A DNA stretch of 64,000 nt from Bacillus spizizenii TU-B-10 (GTDB lineage Bacteria; Bacillota; Bacilli; Bacillales; Bacillaceae): contig NC_016047.1 of the NCBI RefSeq assembly GCF_000227465.1, forward strand, positions 449,001 to 513,000, given 5' to 3'. Below are positions 8,552 to 17,970 of this stretch, in pieces (position 1 is the stretch's first letter; every line of letters begins with the position of its first letter). Below the pieces are notes generated by a model, which did no database searches, was not told the origin of the DNA, and saw only the letters and a program-made list of their open reading frames with translations. Position numbers and translations under genes: made by a program.

Positions 8552-8579
8552 GTGAACGTCGGTTTTGTCCATTTACAAT
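8549..8579. promoter_or_regulatory. Candidate PutR operator of putBCP
   Basis: ATTGTGAA (8549-8556) and TTTACAAT (8572-8579) form an imperfect inverted repeat directly upstream of the putB transcript region, and the right arm contains a -35-like TTTACA. It overlaps the candidate CodY box by 3 bp, so CodY and PutR would be expected to compete here. Confidence 0.5.
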
Positions 8580-8625
8580 AAACTCATACAAATACTTCTT
8601 AGATTGCGGGGTGTTGAGGTTGGAA

Positions 8626-9537
8626 GTGATCACAAGAGATTTTTTCTTATTTTTATCCAAAAGCGGCTTTCTCAATAAAATGGCAAAGAACTGGGGAAGC
8701 AGAGTAGCAGCGGGTAAAATTATTGGCGGGAATGATTTTAACAGTTCAATCCCGACCATTCGACAGCTGAACAGCCAAGGTTTGTCAGTTACTGTCGATC
8801 ATTTAGGCGAGTTTGTGAACAGCGCCGAGGTCGCACGGGAGCGTACGGAAGAGTGCATTCAAACCATTGCAACCATTGCGGATCAGCAGCTGAACTCACA
8901 CGTTTCTTTAAAAATGACGTCTTTAGGTCTGGATATAGATATGGATCTGGTGTATGAAAATATGACGAAAATCCTTCAGACGGCCGAGAAGCATAAAATC
9001 ATGGTCACCATTGACATGGAAGATGAAGTCAGATGCCAGAAAACGCTTGATATTTTCAAAGATTTCAGAAGGAAATACGAGTATGTAAGCACAGTGCTGC
9101 AAGCCTATCTGTACCGGACGGAAAAAGATATTGACGATTTGGATTCTTTAAACCCGTTCCTTCGCCTTGTAAAAGGAGCTTATAAAGAATCAGAAAAAGT
9201 AGCTTACCCGGAGAAAAGCGATGTCGATGAAAATTACAAAAAAATCATCCGAAAGCAGCTCTTAAACGGTCACTATACAGCGATTGCCACACATGACGAC
9301 AAAATGATCGACTATACAAAGCAGCTTGCCAAGGAAAATGGCATTGCCAATGACAAGTTTGAATTTCAGATGCTGTACGGCATGCGGTCGCAAACCCAGC
9401 TCAACCTCGTAAAAGAAGGTTATAACATGAGAGTCTACCTGCCATACGGCGAAGATTGGTACGGCTACTTTATGAGACGCCTTGCAGAACGTCCGTCAAA
9501 CATTGCATTTGCTTTCAAAGGAATGACAAAGAAGTAA
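8626..9537 (+). CDS. putB: Proline dehydrogenase PutB
   Basis: A 303-residue FAD-dependent proline dehydrogenase that oxidises L-proline to delta-1-pyrroline-5-carboxylate, the first step in using proline as carbon and nitrogen source. Family landmarks are [15 protein letters not shown], the [12 protein letters not shown] segment, and the C-terminal [23 protein letters not shown], in which the paired arginines bind the proline carboxylate. GTG at 8626 is taken as start because GAGG lies 7 nt upstream and the resulting length is the family length; an in-frame GTG at 8611 lacks a site. putC follows 16 nt downstream, forming the putBCP operon. Confidence 0.93.
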   Translation: MITRDFFLFLSKSGFLNKMAKNWGSRVAAGKIIGGNDFNSSIPTIRQLNSQGLSVTVDHLGEFVNSAEVARERTEECIQTIATIADQQLNSHVSLKMTSLGLDIDMDLVYENMTKILQTAEKHKIMVTIDMEDEVRCQKTLDIFKDFRRKYEYVSTVLQAYLYRTEKDIDDLDSLNPFLRLVKGAYKESEKVAYPEKSDVDENYKKIIRKQLLNGHYTAIATHDDKMIDYTKQLAKENGIANDKFEFQMLYGMRSQTQLNLVKEGYNMRVYLPYGEDWYGYFMRRLAERPSNIAFAFKGMTKK

Positions 9538-9553
9538 AAAAGGAGAGATTATC

Positions 9554-11100
9554 ATGACAACACCTTACAAACACGAACCATTCACAAATTTCCAAGATCA
9601 AAACAACGTGGAAGCGTTTAAAAAAGCGCTTGCGACGGTAAGCGAATATTTAGGAAAAGACTATCCGCTAGTCATTAACGGCGAGAGAGTGGAAACAGAA
9701 GCGAAAATCGTTTCGATCAACCCGGCTGATAAAGAAGAAGTCGTCGGCCGAGTGTCAAAGCTTCTCAAGAGCACGCTGAGCAAGCGATTGAAGCGGCTGC
9801 GAAGGCATTCGAAGAGTGGAGATACACGTCTCCGGAAGAAAGAGCGGCTGTCCTGTTCCGCGCTGCTGCCAAAGTCCGCAGAAGAAAACATGAATTCTCC
9901 GCTTTGCTTGTAAAAGAAGCAGGAAAGCCTTGGAACGAGGCAGATGCTGATACAGCTGAAGCGATTGACTTCATGGAGTATTATGCGCGCCAAATGATCG
10001 AACTGGCAAAAGGCAAACCGGTCAACAGCCGTGAAGGCGAGAAAAACCAATATGTGTACACACCAACTGGTGTAACAGTTGTTATTCCGCCTTGGAACTT
10101 CTTGTTTGCGATCATGGCAGGAACAACAGTGGCGCCGATCGTTACTGGAAACACAGTAGTTCTAAAACCTGCGAGTGCTACACCTGTCATTGCTGCAAAA
10201 TTCGTTGAGGTCCTTGAAGAGTCCGGATTGCCAAAAGGCGTAGTCAACTTTGTTCCAGGCAGCGGAGCGGAAGTCGGTGACTACCTTGTTGACCATCCAA
10301 AAACAAGCCTTATCACATTTACGGGATCAAGAGAAGTGGGTACGAGAATTTTCGAACGCGCGGCGAAGGTTCAGCCAGGCCAGCAGCACTTAAAGCGTGT
10401 TATCGCTGAAATGGGCGGTAAGGATACGGTTGTTGTCGATGAGGATGCGGACATTGAATTGGCAGCTCAATCCATCTTTACATCAGCGTTCGGCTTTGCG
10501 GGACAAAAATGTTCTGCAGGTTCACGTGCAGTAGTCCATGAAAAAGTGTATGATCAGGTATTGAAGCGTGTCATTGAAATTACAGAATCTAAAGTAACAG
10601 CAAAACCTGACAGTGCGGATGTTTATATGGGACCTGTCATTGACCAAGGTTCTTATGATAAAATTATGAGCTATATCGAGATCGGAAAACAGGAAGGGCG
10701 TTTAGTAAGCGGCGGCACTGGTGACGATTCGAAAGGATACTTCATCAAACCGACGATCTTCGCTGACCTTGATCCGAAAGCAAGACTCATGCAGGAAGAA
10801 ATTTTCGGACCTGTCGTTGCATTTTCTAAAGTGTCAAACTTTGATGAAGCTTTAGAAGTCGCAAACAATACTGAATACGGTTTGACAGGCGCAGTTATCA
10901 CAAACAACCGCAAGCACATTGAGCGTGCGAAACAGGAATTCCATGTCGGAAATCTGTACTTCAACCGCAACTGTACAGGCGCTATCGTCGGGTACCATCC
11001 GTTTGGCGGCTTCAAAATGTCCGGAACGGATTCAAAAGCAGGCGGACCGGATTACTTGGCACTGCACATGCAGGCTAAAACAATCAGTGAAATGTTCTAA
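9554..11100 (+). pseudogene. putC: 1-pyrroline-5-carboxylate dehydrogenase PutC, disrupted by a 1-base frameshift
   Basis: Two overlapping frames together encode a 515-residue delta-1-pyrroline-5-carboxylate dehydrogenase, which makes glutamate from the PutB product with NAD+. The first 69 codons (9554-9760) read normally to GRVSK. At the AAA run 9757-9759 a single base is missing relative to the expected reading; the other frame then continues as [20 protein letters not shown] and runs to 11100 without a break. The downstream part keeps the NAD-binding PPWNFLFAI, the GSREVGTRI turn and the catalytic cysteine in [13 protein letters not shown]. As written, translation would stop at 9913 with about 119 residues and no active site. 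A sequencing error in the homopolymer and a real null mutation are both possible. The ribosome binding site AAGGAGAG is good. Confidence 0.9.
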
Positions 11101-11215
11101 AGCGGGACTAAATGGGCATCCTCCCTGCGGGGATGTCCATTTCATCCATATACCATAAAAAAGAGGAGGAAGTGCCATAGAAAACACACAGCTGATTATT
11201 TCGATTTGTATTTAT

Positions 11216-12646
11216 ATGGCGGGGATGCTGCTGATCGGCTACTTTGCTTACAAGCGTACGTCGAATCTGACGGATTACATGCTTGGAGGACGCTCTTTGG
11301 GTCCGGCGGTAACCGCTCTCAGTGCCGGTGCTGCCGATATGAGCGGCTGGCTGCTGATGGGGCTCCCGGGTGCCATGTTTTCAACAGGTCTGAGCGGTAT
11401 TTGGATTGTGTTCGGACTTTGCCTTGGAGCATGGGCGAACTGGCTCTACGTTGCGCCTCGGCTGAGAACCTACACTGAACAAGCGGGGAATTCCATCACA
11501 ATTCCCGGGTTCCTTGAGAATCGCTTCGGAGACCATTCGAAGCTGCTGAGACTGTTTTCAGGGATTGTGATTTTAGTCTTCTTCACATTTTATGTTTCGT
11601 CTGGAATGGTATCCGGCGGCGTTTTATTCAACAGTATTTTGGGGATGGAATATCATACAGGCTTGTGGGTTGTGACTGGTGTTGTTGTGGTATATACCCT
11701 GTTTGGCGGCTTTTTGGCAGTCAGCTGGACAGATTTTGTTCAGGGGATCATTATGTTTGCCGCACTCATCCTTGTTCCGATCGTTACGTTTTTCCACACG
11801 GGAGGAGCAAGTGAAACAGTTACTGAAATCCGCTCTGTTGATCCAGATATGTTTAATATTTTCAAAGGAACAAGCGTCCTTGGCATTATTTCTTTGTTTG
11901 CCTGGGGTTTGGGATACTTTGGACAGCCGCATATCATTGTGCGTTTTATGGCGATAACGTCTGTCAAAGAGATCAAAAGAGCGCGCAGAATCGGAATGGG
12001 CTGGATGATTTTGTCGGCAGTTGGCGCTGTGCTGACCGGTTTGGGCGGAATCGCTTATTACCATCAGAATGGCATGACACTGAAGGACCCTGAGACGATT
12101 TTTATTCAATTAGGGAATATTTTGTTCCATCCGATTATCACAGGTTTTCTGATTTCAGCTATTTTGGCCGCGATTATGAGTACAATTTCTTCCCAGCTGC
12201 TTGTAACATCAAGCTCTCTGGTAGAAGATTTGTATAAGTCGATGTTCAGACGCTCAGCTTCTGATAAAGAGCTGGTGTTTTTGGGCCGTATGGCTGTGCT
12301 TGTGATTTCTGTCATCGCATTATTCCTTGCTTGGGAGAAAAATAATACAATCCTTGGATTGGTAAGCTACGCTTGGGCGGGCTTCGGTGCATCATTCGGG
12401 CCGGTCGTACTGCTCAGTCTGTTTTGGAAACGAATGACCAAATGGGGGGCACTCGCCGGCATGATTGTGGGAGCAGCAACTGTAATCATTTGGGCGAATG
12501 CCGGTCTTTCGGACTTTCTGTATGAAATCATACCTGGTTTTGCTGCGAGTCTATTATCTGTCTTTATCGTCAGTGTATTGACGCAGGCTCCGTCACAAGC
12601 TGTCGAAGACCAGTTTAAAGACTACCAAGACACAATGTCACAATAA
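11216..12646 (+). CDS. putP: Proline:Na+ symporter PutP; true start probably at 11177
   Basis: A sodium/solute symporter family protein (at least 476 residues, about 13 membrane segments) that imports L-proline for PutB/PutC. The SSS hallmarks SLGPAVTALSAGAADMSGWLLMG and LYVAPRLRTYTE are present. The first ordinary in-frame start is ATG 11216, but it lies inside the first membrane segment and has no ribosome binding site. A very strong AGGAGG (11164-11169) instead points to codon ATA at 11177, which would add 13 residues (xENTQLIISICIY) that align with the N-terminus expected for PutP. A GTG at 11172 meets a stop after two codons unless one base is missing. So either an unusual AUA start or a 1-base error lies here. 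Third gene of the put operon. Confidence 0.85.
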   Translation: MAGMLLIGYFAYKRTSNLTDYMLGGRSLGPAVTALSAGAADMSGWLLMGLPGAMFSTGLSGIWIVFGLCLGAWANWLYVAPRLRTYTEQAGNSITIPGFLENRFGDHSKLLRLFSGIVILVFFTFYVSSGMVSGGVLFNSILGMEYHTGLWVVTGVVVVYTLFGGFLAVSWTDFVQGIIMFAALILVPIVTFFHTGGASETVTEIRSVDPDMFNIFKGTSVLGIISLFAWGLGYFGQPHIIVRFMAITSVKEIKRARRIGMGWMILSAVGAVLTGLGGIAYYHQNGMTLKDPETIFIQLGNILFHPIITGFLISAILAAIMSTISSQLLVTSSSLVEDLYKSMFRRSASDKELVFLGRMAVLVISVIALFLAWEKNNTILGLVSYAWAGFGASFGPVVLLSLFWKRMTKWGALAGMIVGAATVIIWANAGLSDFLYEIIPGFAASLLSVFIVSVLTQAPSQAVEDQFKDYQDTMSQ

Positions 12647-12652
12647 AGATCG

Positions 12653-12700
12653 AAAGGAGGAGGAAGGGGCTGTCCCTTTTTCCTCTTTTCTCCTTTTAAA
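12653..12700 (+). terminator. Long-stem terminator after putP
   Basis: A purine-rich arm (AAAGGAGGAGGAAGGGG) pairs with the downstream pyrimidine-rich arm ending CTCCTTTT, giving a long imperfect stem just after the putP stop, with T-rich sequence at the end. Confidence 0.7.
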
Positions 12701-12798
12701 CGGCCGTTTTTTTCTTTTGGAAACAAACGTATTTTTTTCTATACAAAAAGCCCCCGTATGGATATGATTAAAGTAAAAAAAGTATAGGAGAAAAAGGT

Positions 12799-14034
12799 AT
12801 GGAAGAGCTTTTAGAGAGAGTTTTTTCATTTTCAGATGTTGATAAGCTGATTGACTTTATCAGTTATGAACTGCAAAAACCAGTCATACTGGAAAGCGCG
12901 GATTTCTTTTTGTTAGCCTATAATTCTTACTATATTAACCATTTTGATTCTGCCAACCAGCAGACTATTTTTTCGAAAAAATGTCCTGTTCAGATTTTTG
13001 AGAGGTTTTTGAAGGACGGAATCATTGAAAAACTGAAAACCGAACCTGAGCCTTTTCGCGTCAATAAAATTGAAAGCATTGGGTTAAACCAAAGGGTAGT
13101 CGTGAGTGCGAAGCACAAAGGGGAAGTCATGGGCTACATCTGGGTTCAGGAGCTGGACCAAAATCTGACGGAAGAAGAACTCGACTTTTTGTATGAGACC
13201 TCTTTCCATGTCGGGAAAATCATTTATAAAACGAACAAGCTGAAACAGGAAAAGGAAGAAAAAGCAGAAGATCTCATCAAACGGGCGATCTATCAGCAAT
13301 TTACCACTGAGAAGGAACTCAGACGGGAAGCCGAAAGAATCAACACCGTGCTGCCTTCCATGTTTTCAGTTGTCATCCTGCACGCCGCGAATGGGGATGG
13401 GGAAGCGGTTGAGGATTTAAAGGAAAATATCAGGTCGTACCTGAATTTACGGGATAAAGTCAGTCATGTCTTAACGATCGAATCAAATATTGTCATCGTC
13501 GTAGCGAGTTTTTCCCAAAAAAGCTCCGTCTCCTCGGCAGCTTCAGAATTTATTAATAAGCTGTTAACACATTTTCACTTTCAGAAAATACCTACCCCTA
13601 TTTATATCGGTATCGGAAACGAATATGATCACCTTTTAAAACTCGGCAAGAGCTATACAGAAGCACTTGAAGTCATCAAAGCCGCAGAAATCACCGGCAA
13701 TCAGGAAAACATTCCATATGAATATGCCAAACTCGGCATTTACCGCTATTTAGAAAGCATTGAACAGAAAAATGAATTTTTAGAATATGAGAATAAGGAT
13801 TTGGCTTTATTAAAAGCGAAAGACCAAGAAAGCAGCACCGAGCTGCTTAAAACCTTGGAAATCTATCTCCTCAACAACTGCAAAACAAAACCAGCAGCAG
13901 AACAGCTGTTTATTCACCAAAATACATTGAATTACCGCATCAAACAGATTACTGAAATGACGTCGATCGATTTAAGCGATTTCAGGACACGATGCCAGCT
14001 TTATCTTGATTTGATGCTGATGAAAAAGAAATAA
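12799..14034 (+). CDS. putR: PucR-type activator PutR of the proline operon
   Basis: A 411-residue regulator of the PucR family. The middle holds a GGDEF-like/PucR domain, and the C-terminus carries the diagnostic helix-turn-helix, roughly residues 355-395: LLNNCKTKPAAEQLFIHQNTLNYRIKQI shortened here to its key parts CKTKPAAEQLFIHQNT and LNYRIKQI. The ATG at 12799 follows AGGAGAAAAAGGT. It sits directly downstream of putBCP behind its own promoter region, matching the proline-responsive activator of that operon in B. subtilis. A perfect 11-bp-stem hairpin ends it and its convergent neighbour ycgQ. Confidence 0.9.
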   Translation: MEELLERVFSFSDVDKLIDFISYELQKPVILESADFFLLAYNSYYINHFDSANQQTIFSKKCPVQIFERFLKDGIIEKLKTEPEPFRVNKIESIGLNQRVVVSAKHKGEVMGYIWVQELDQNLTEEELDFLYETSFHVGKIIYKTNKLKQEKEEKAEDLIKRAIYQQFTTEKELRREAERINTVLPSMFSVVILHAANGDGEAVEDLKENIRSYLNLRDKVSHVLTIESNIVIVVASFSQKSSVSSAASEFINKLLTHFHFQKIPTPIYIGIGNEYDHLLKLGKSYTEALEVIKAAEITGNQENIPYEYAKLGIYRYLESIEQKNEFLEYENKDLALLKAKDQESSTELLKTLEIYLLNNCKTKPAAEQLFIHQNTLNYRIKQITEMTSIDLSDFRTRCQLYLDLMLMKKK

Positions 14035-14038
14035 AAAA

Positions 14039-14062
14039 GAAACCAGTACTTGTACTGGTTTC
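14039..14062. terminator. Bidirectional terminator putR / ycgQ
   Basis: An 11-bp perfect stem (GAAACCAGTAC with GTACTGGTTTC) and a 2-nt centre, with an A-rich left flank that gives T residues on the minus strand. It sits between convergent genes. Confidence 0.75.
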
Positions 14063-14070
14063 GTCTTCAC

Positions 14071-14928
14071 TTAAAATCCTCTGTAAACATACGGATCATC
14101 AGGTTTTTTAATGGTGTTCCAGTCAGTCACTTTCACAACAGGGAGAGTTGATTTGAATGGCTGATAATATTCAGAGGCCAGAGTGCCTTTTATATGAATC
14201 CATTCATCATCCTTGATGTTCATGTCCTTCGGAAACTCCACAAGCATCCCGTACACACCGGAATCAGCGATACAGTGAATGATGCCAAACCTCAACACGA
14301 ACAGCTGATTTTTGTTAATCGCGTTTCCTTTGTAAGCAAATCCATGAAATTCAATCGTCCGTCCGAGAAATTCACCCGGATAGTTATAAATGGTTTCCAT
14401 TCCTTTTAGGAAATCATCATCGGTCAGAGAAATCTCTTTCTTGCTGGAATACTTATTAAACAGCTGTTTCATTTGTTTGTCATAGCTGTCTTGCGCATAA
14501 TAAAGGCTGGCATCAGGCCGCAAATACTGTGTTTGGGAGTAATGATCTCCGCTTTCCATCGCCTTAAACGAGAACCCTTTTGTTTTGACAATGGATGAGT
14601 CAAGCGTCGCAATCGGAAAGAAGATGCCCGACACCAAAGGAAAAAGAAAAACAAGATAAATCAAATAACGCTGATAAAATGGCTTGTTTTGTTCATGATC
14701 ATGCTCGTGATCATGGCCGCACCCGCAATCATGATCATGGTGATGCCCGCCTTTTTCTGGCGACTTGATAAATACATATGCTTGAACGGCTGTCAGAATG
14801 GCCAGCAGGAAGATCGCAATAAAGGAAAGATAGGAATATTTCATATTGATATATTTTGTTAGATTTCCTGAGGCATGCAGATGGAAAAAGAAAAACGTAA
14901 ATCCCATCAGCACCAATAGACGAAACAT
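14071..14928 (-). CDS. ycgQ: YcgQ, membrane-anchored partner of a DUF318 permease (TIGR03943/DUF1980)
   Basis: A 285-residue protein with two N-terminal membrane segments, a strongly histidine/aspartate/cysteine-rich stretch between residues about 60 and 80 (HHHDHDCGCGHDHEHDHEQ), a third membrane segment, and a soluble C-terminal domain of about 170 residues. It belongs to the TIGR03943 group, which nearly always sits next to a DUF318/UPF0718 permease, as here: ycgR lies 4 bp upstream on the same strand. The histidine/cysteine tract looks like a metal-binding segment. The transported substrate is not known to me; metal handling is an inference from composition. Confidence 0.8.
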   Translation of the reverse strand: MFRLLVLMGFTFFFFHLHASGNLTKYINMKYSYLSFIAIFLLAILTAVQAYVFIKSPEKGGHHHDHDCGCGHDHEHDHEQNKPFYQRYLIYLVFLFPLVSGIFFPIATLDSSIVKTKGFSFKAMESGDHYSQTQYLRPDASLYYAQDSYDKQMKQLFNKYSSKKEISLTDDDFLKGMETIYNYPGEFLGRTIEFHGFAYKGNAINKNQLFVLRFGIIHCIADSGVYGMLVEFPKDMNIKDDEWIHIKGTLASEYYQPFKSTLPVVKVTDWNTIKKPDDPYVYRGF

Positions 14929-14932
14929 CCAA

Positions 14933-15817
14933 TCACCCCTTTACCAGTAGTGATCCCGCTAAGACAATTACGACAATGTACGTAATCAGCAGGAAAACAA
15001 ATCGTTTTTTGAAGGCCGCAAGCATCATCAATAGGTTTTTAATGTCCACCATCGCACCAAAGACGAGAAAGGCGATTAACGATCCTAATGAAAATGTGCT
15101 GCTGAAGGAAGACGCGATGAACGCATCAACTTCTGAACAAAGCGACAAGACAAACGCTAGACCCATCATCACGAGGGAAGAGGATACATCATTCTGCCCA
15201 ATCGCAAGCAGAGTGGATGTTTTGACGTACGTCTGCATAGCGGCTGCGATAAAGGCGCCGATGATTAAGTATTTCCCCACGGAGAAAAATTCATCAATGG
15301 CATGACGCAAGGTCCCTCCCAGCTTTTGAAGCAGGCTATGGTGATGATGATGGTGATGTCCGGGTTCATCAGGCTTTAACAGCTGGTTATCCTTAAATTG
15401 ATAGGATAAGATGATCCCAATGATCACCGAAACGGCGAGCGCCAGTCCGCCCCGGTAAAAGACAACGCTCCATCTATTCCCGAACGCAATAAAAGTAGAA
15501 AATAAAACGATAGGATTAATGATAGGCGCTGTCAGCATGAAAGCAACGCCCGCATGCAAAGGAACCCCCTTTAACAGGAGACGCCTCGTAATCGGGATAA
15601 TGCCGCATTCACAGGCAGGAAATAAAACCCCGGCCAGCGCACCGAATAAAACGGCGAGAAAGCGGTTCTTCGGCATGATCCTCGCAATCATTTCTTCAGA
15701 AACAAACATTTGAATGATTCCGGAAAGTATGACGCCAATCAGAATAAACGGAATGGCTTCTATTAAAATGCTGATAAAAATAGAATTCAGCTGAAGAAAA
15801 GATGATTGTGCTGTCAC
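14933..15817 (-). CDS. ycgR: DUF318/UPF0718 permease YcgR with histidine loop
   Basis: A 294-residue integral membrane protein of the UPF0718 permease family with about eight membrane segments. The conserved FPACECGIIPITRRLL motif lies near residue 70, and a cytoplasmic loop near residue 155 holds seven consecutive histidines. The start is GTG at 15817, with GGAGG 7 nt upstream; an in-frame ATG at 15835 overlaps that ribosome binding site and is unlikely. It is co-transcribed with ycgQ (4 bp gap). Distant relatives have been linked to metal or metalloid movement, but no substrate is established here. Confidence 0.82.
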   Translation of the reverse strand: MTAQSSFLQLNSIFISILIEAIPFILIGVILSGIIQMFVSEEMIARIMPKNRFLAVLFGALAGVLFPACECGIIPITRRLLLKGVPLHAGVAFMLTAPIINPIVLFSTFIAFGNRWSVVFYRGGLALAVSVIIGIILSYQFKDNQLLKPDEPGHHHHHHHSLLQKLGGTLRHAIDEFFSVGKYLIIGAFIAAAMQTYVKTSTLLAIGQNDVSSSLVMMGLAFVLSLCSEVDAFIASSFSSTFSLGSLIAFLVFGAMVDIKNLLMMLAAFKKRFVFLLITYIVVIVLAGSLLVKG

Positions 15818-15916
15818 AATAAAACCTCCGCTCATGGTAAGCTGCCTCTCTTATGATACCAGAAAAAAAGGCACTGCTTGTTTGACGGAGGAGGGGGAAG
15901 GATCGTTTCACTTTGT

Positions 15917-16771
15917 TTAGGATTCCAAAAAGCCGAGTATGACTCTATCTGTTTCAGCAGCTTCTTTCCCGAGCCAAATCAGGTGCCCCCATGAGTGAAG
16001 CAAACAGAGAACAGCGTCAGGAATATGTTCTTTTGCATAATGTGCATGTGACTTGTCGATAAACCCATCATAAACACTTTGCATAATCAGTACGGGGCAT
16101 GAGATGGCCTGCAGCTCTTTTGAAGAGATAGCGGCTGTTTGTGACAAGTCAAGCAGAAATCCTTCACCTGAGCGCTGCCGGCTGTTCATTTTCCGAAATG
16201 CTTCTATGTCTTTTTCATCCATCAGGGACTTGATCCGCTGAAACGAAAGTGTGCTGAATTGCGGGCTCATGGCTTGAAACATGAAACGCGGGAAGGCGTT
16301 ATTCAGATGAGAAACCAGCTTCCATATCCACTTTTCCACCGGCGGGCGGAAGAGGATTCTCCCCATTTTATATTCAGTATCTTTGGGGGTGAGCCATTCC
16401 TTGGTGACCGCGGATTGCAGGGTTAGAGTGTTTACCCTTTCCGGATAATGTGAGGCAAAGCATATGCCGCTCGGCCCTCCTGCTGAGATGGCCACCACAT
16501 GGACACTGTCGATTTGTAAATGATCTAATAACTTCACATAGAAACGGCAGGCGTCGGCAAGACTTTTTCCAATCTCTTTTGACGTTCGTCCATAGCCGGG
16601 CCTTGAAGGCGTGATAATGGAATACCCATGCTCAATCAGCGCCGTGTACCCGAATTCCTCGTAACAATTTGAATGCCCGCCATGCATGACAAAAATGGGG
16701 GCTCCCTTGCCTGTTACAGAATATTCTAGTGTATGTCCTTCGATAGTGATCATTTCGACTCGTCTTTTCAT
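15917..16771 (-). CDS. ycgS: Alpha/beta hydrolase YcgS
   Basis: A 284-residue alpha/beta-hydrolase fold protein. The oxyanion region HGGHSN is near residue 31, the nucleophile elbow is AISAGGPSG near residue 96, and the C-terminal HSWGHLIWLG holds the likely catalytic histidine. No signal peptide is seen, so it is cytosolic. Relatives are annotated as aromatic-compound hydrolases, but the substrate cannot be read from sequence. It is divergent from ycgT and separated from ycgR by about 100 bp. Confidence 0.8.
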   Translation of the reverse strand: MKRRVEMITIEGHTLEYSVTGKGAPIFVMHGGHSNCYEEFGYTALIEHGYSIITPSRPGYGRTSKEIGKSLADACRFYVKLLDHLQIDSVHVVAISAGGPSGICFASHYPERVNTLTLQSAVTKEWLTPKDTEYKMGRILFRPPVEKWIWKLVSHLNNAFPRFMFQAMSPQFSTLSFQRIKSLMDEKDIEAFRKMNSRQRSGEGFLLDLSQTAAISSKELQAISCPVLIMQSVYDGFIDKSHAHYAKEHIPDAVLCLLHSWGHLIWLGKEAAETDRVILGFLES

Positions 16772-16876
16772 CTGTTTCTCCCATTTGTTTTCTGCCTATT
16801 ATAGAGTTTTCAACAATTTACCACAAGGAGAAGAAATGAATAAACAAAGGCTCGGGAAATATGATATACTTTGTAT

Positions 16877-16891
16877 TGATATTCATTCTCA
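16877..16891. promoter_or_regulatory. Fur box upstream of ycgT
   Basis: TGATATTCATTCTCA matches 13 of 15 positions of the Fur 7-1-7 consensus TGATAATNATTATCA and lies about 40 bp before the ycgT start. ycgT is a Fur-regulon member as I recall. Confidence 0.65.
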
Positions 16892-16918
16892 ATTAAAGTG
16901 GTTTTGATATAGATGTGA

Positions 16919-17943
<1,025 letters not shown>

Positions 17944-17945
17944 AA

Positions 17946-17964
17946 CAGCCCTTAAAGAGGGCTG
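17946..17964 (-). terminator. Terminator of the nas operon after nasF
   Basis: CAGCCCT and AGGGCTG form a hairpin; on the minus strand it is followed by TTTTATTTATG, placing a terminator a few bases after the nasF stop. It lies just beyond the end of the convergent ycgT. Confidence 0.75.
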
Positions 17965-17970
17965 CCGCAA

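Noticed and set aside
15818..15916. A Zur or similar metal box upstream of ycgRQ
   Set aside because: No TCGTAAT-N-ATTACGA-like or Fur-like dyad could be found in the 99-bp upstream spacer.
16836..16907. A 23-codon reading frame upstream of ycgT with an AAGGAG site
   Set aside because: It overlaps the likely promoter and the Fur box, so it is probably not transcribed as a leader peptide; the ribosome binding site match is short and may be chance.
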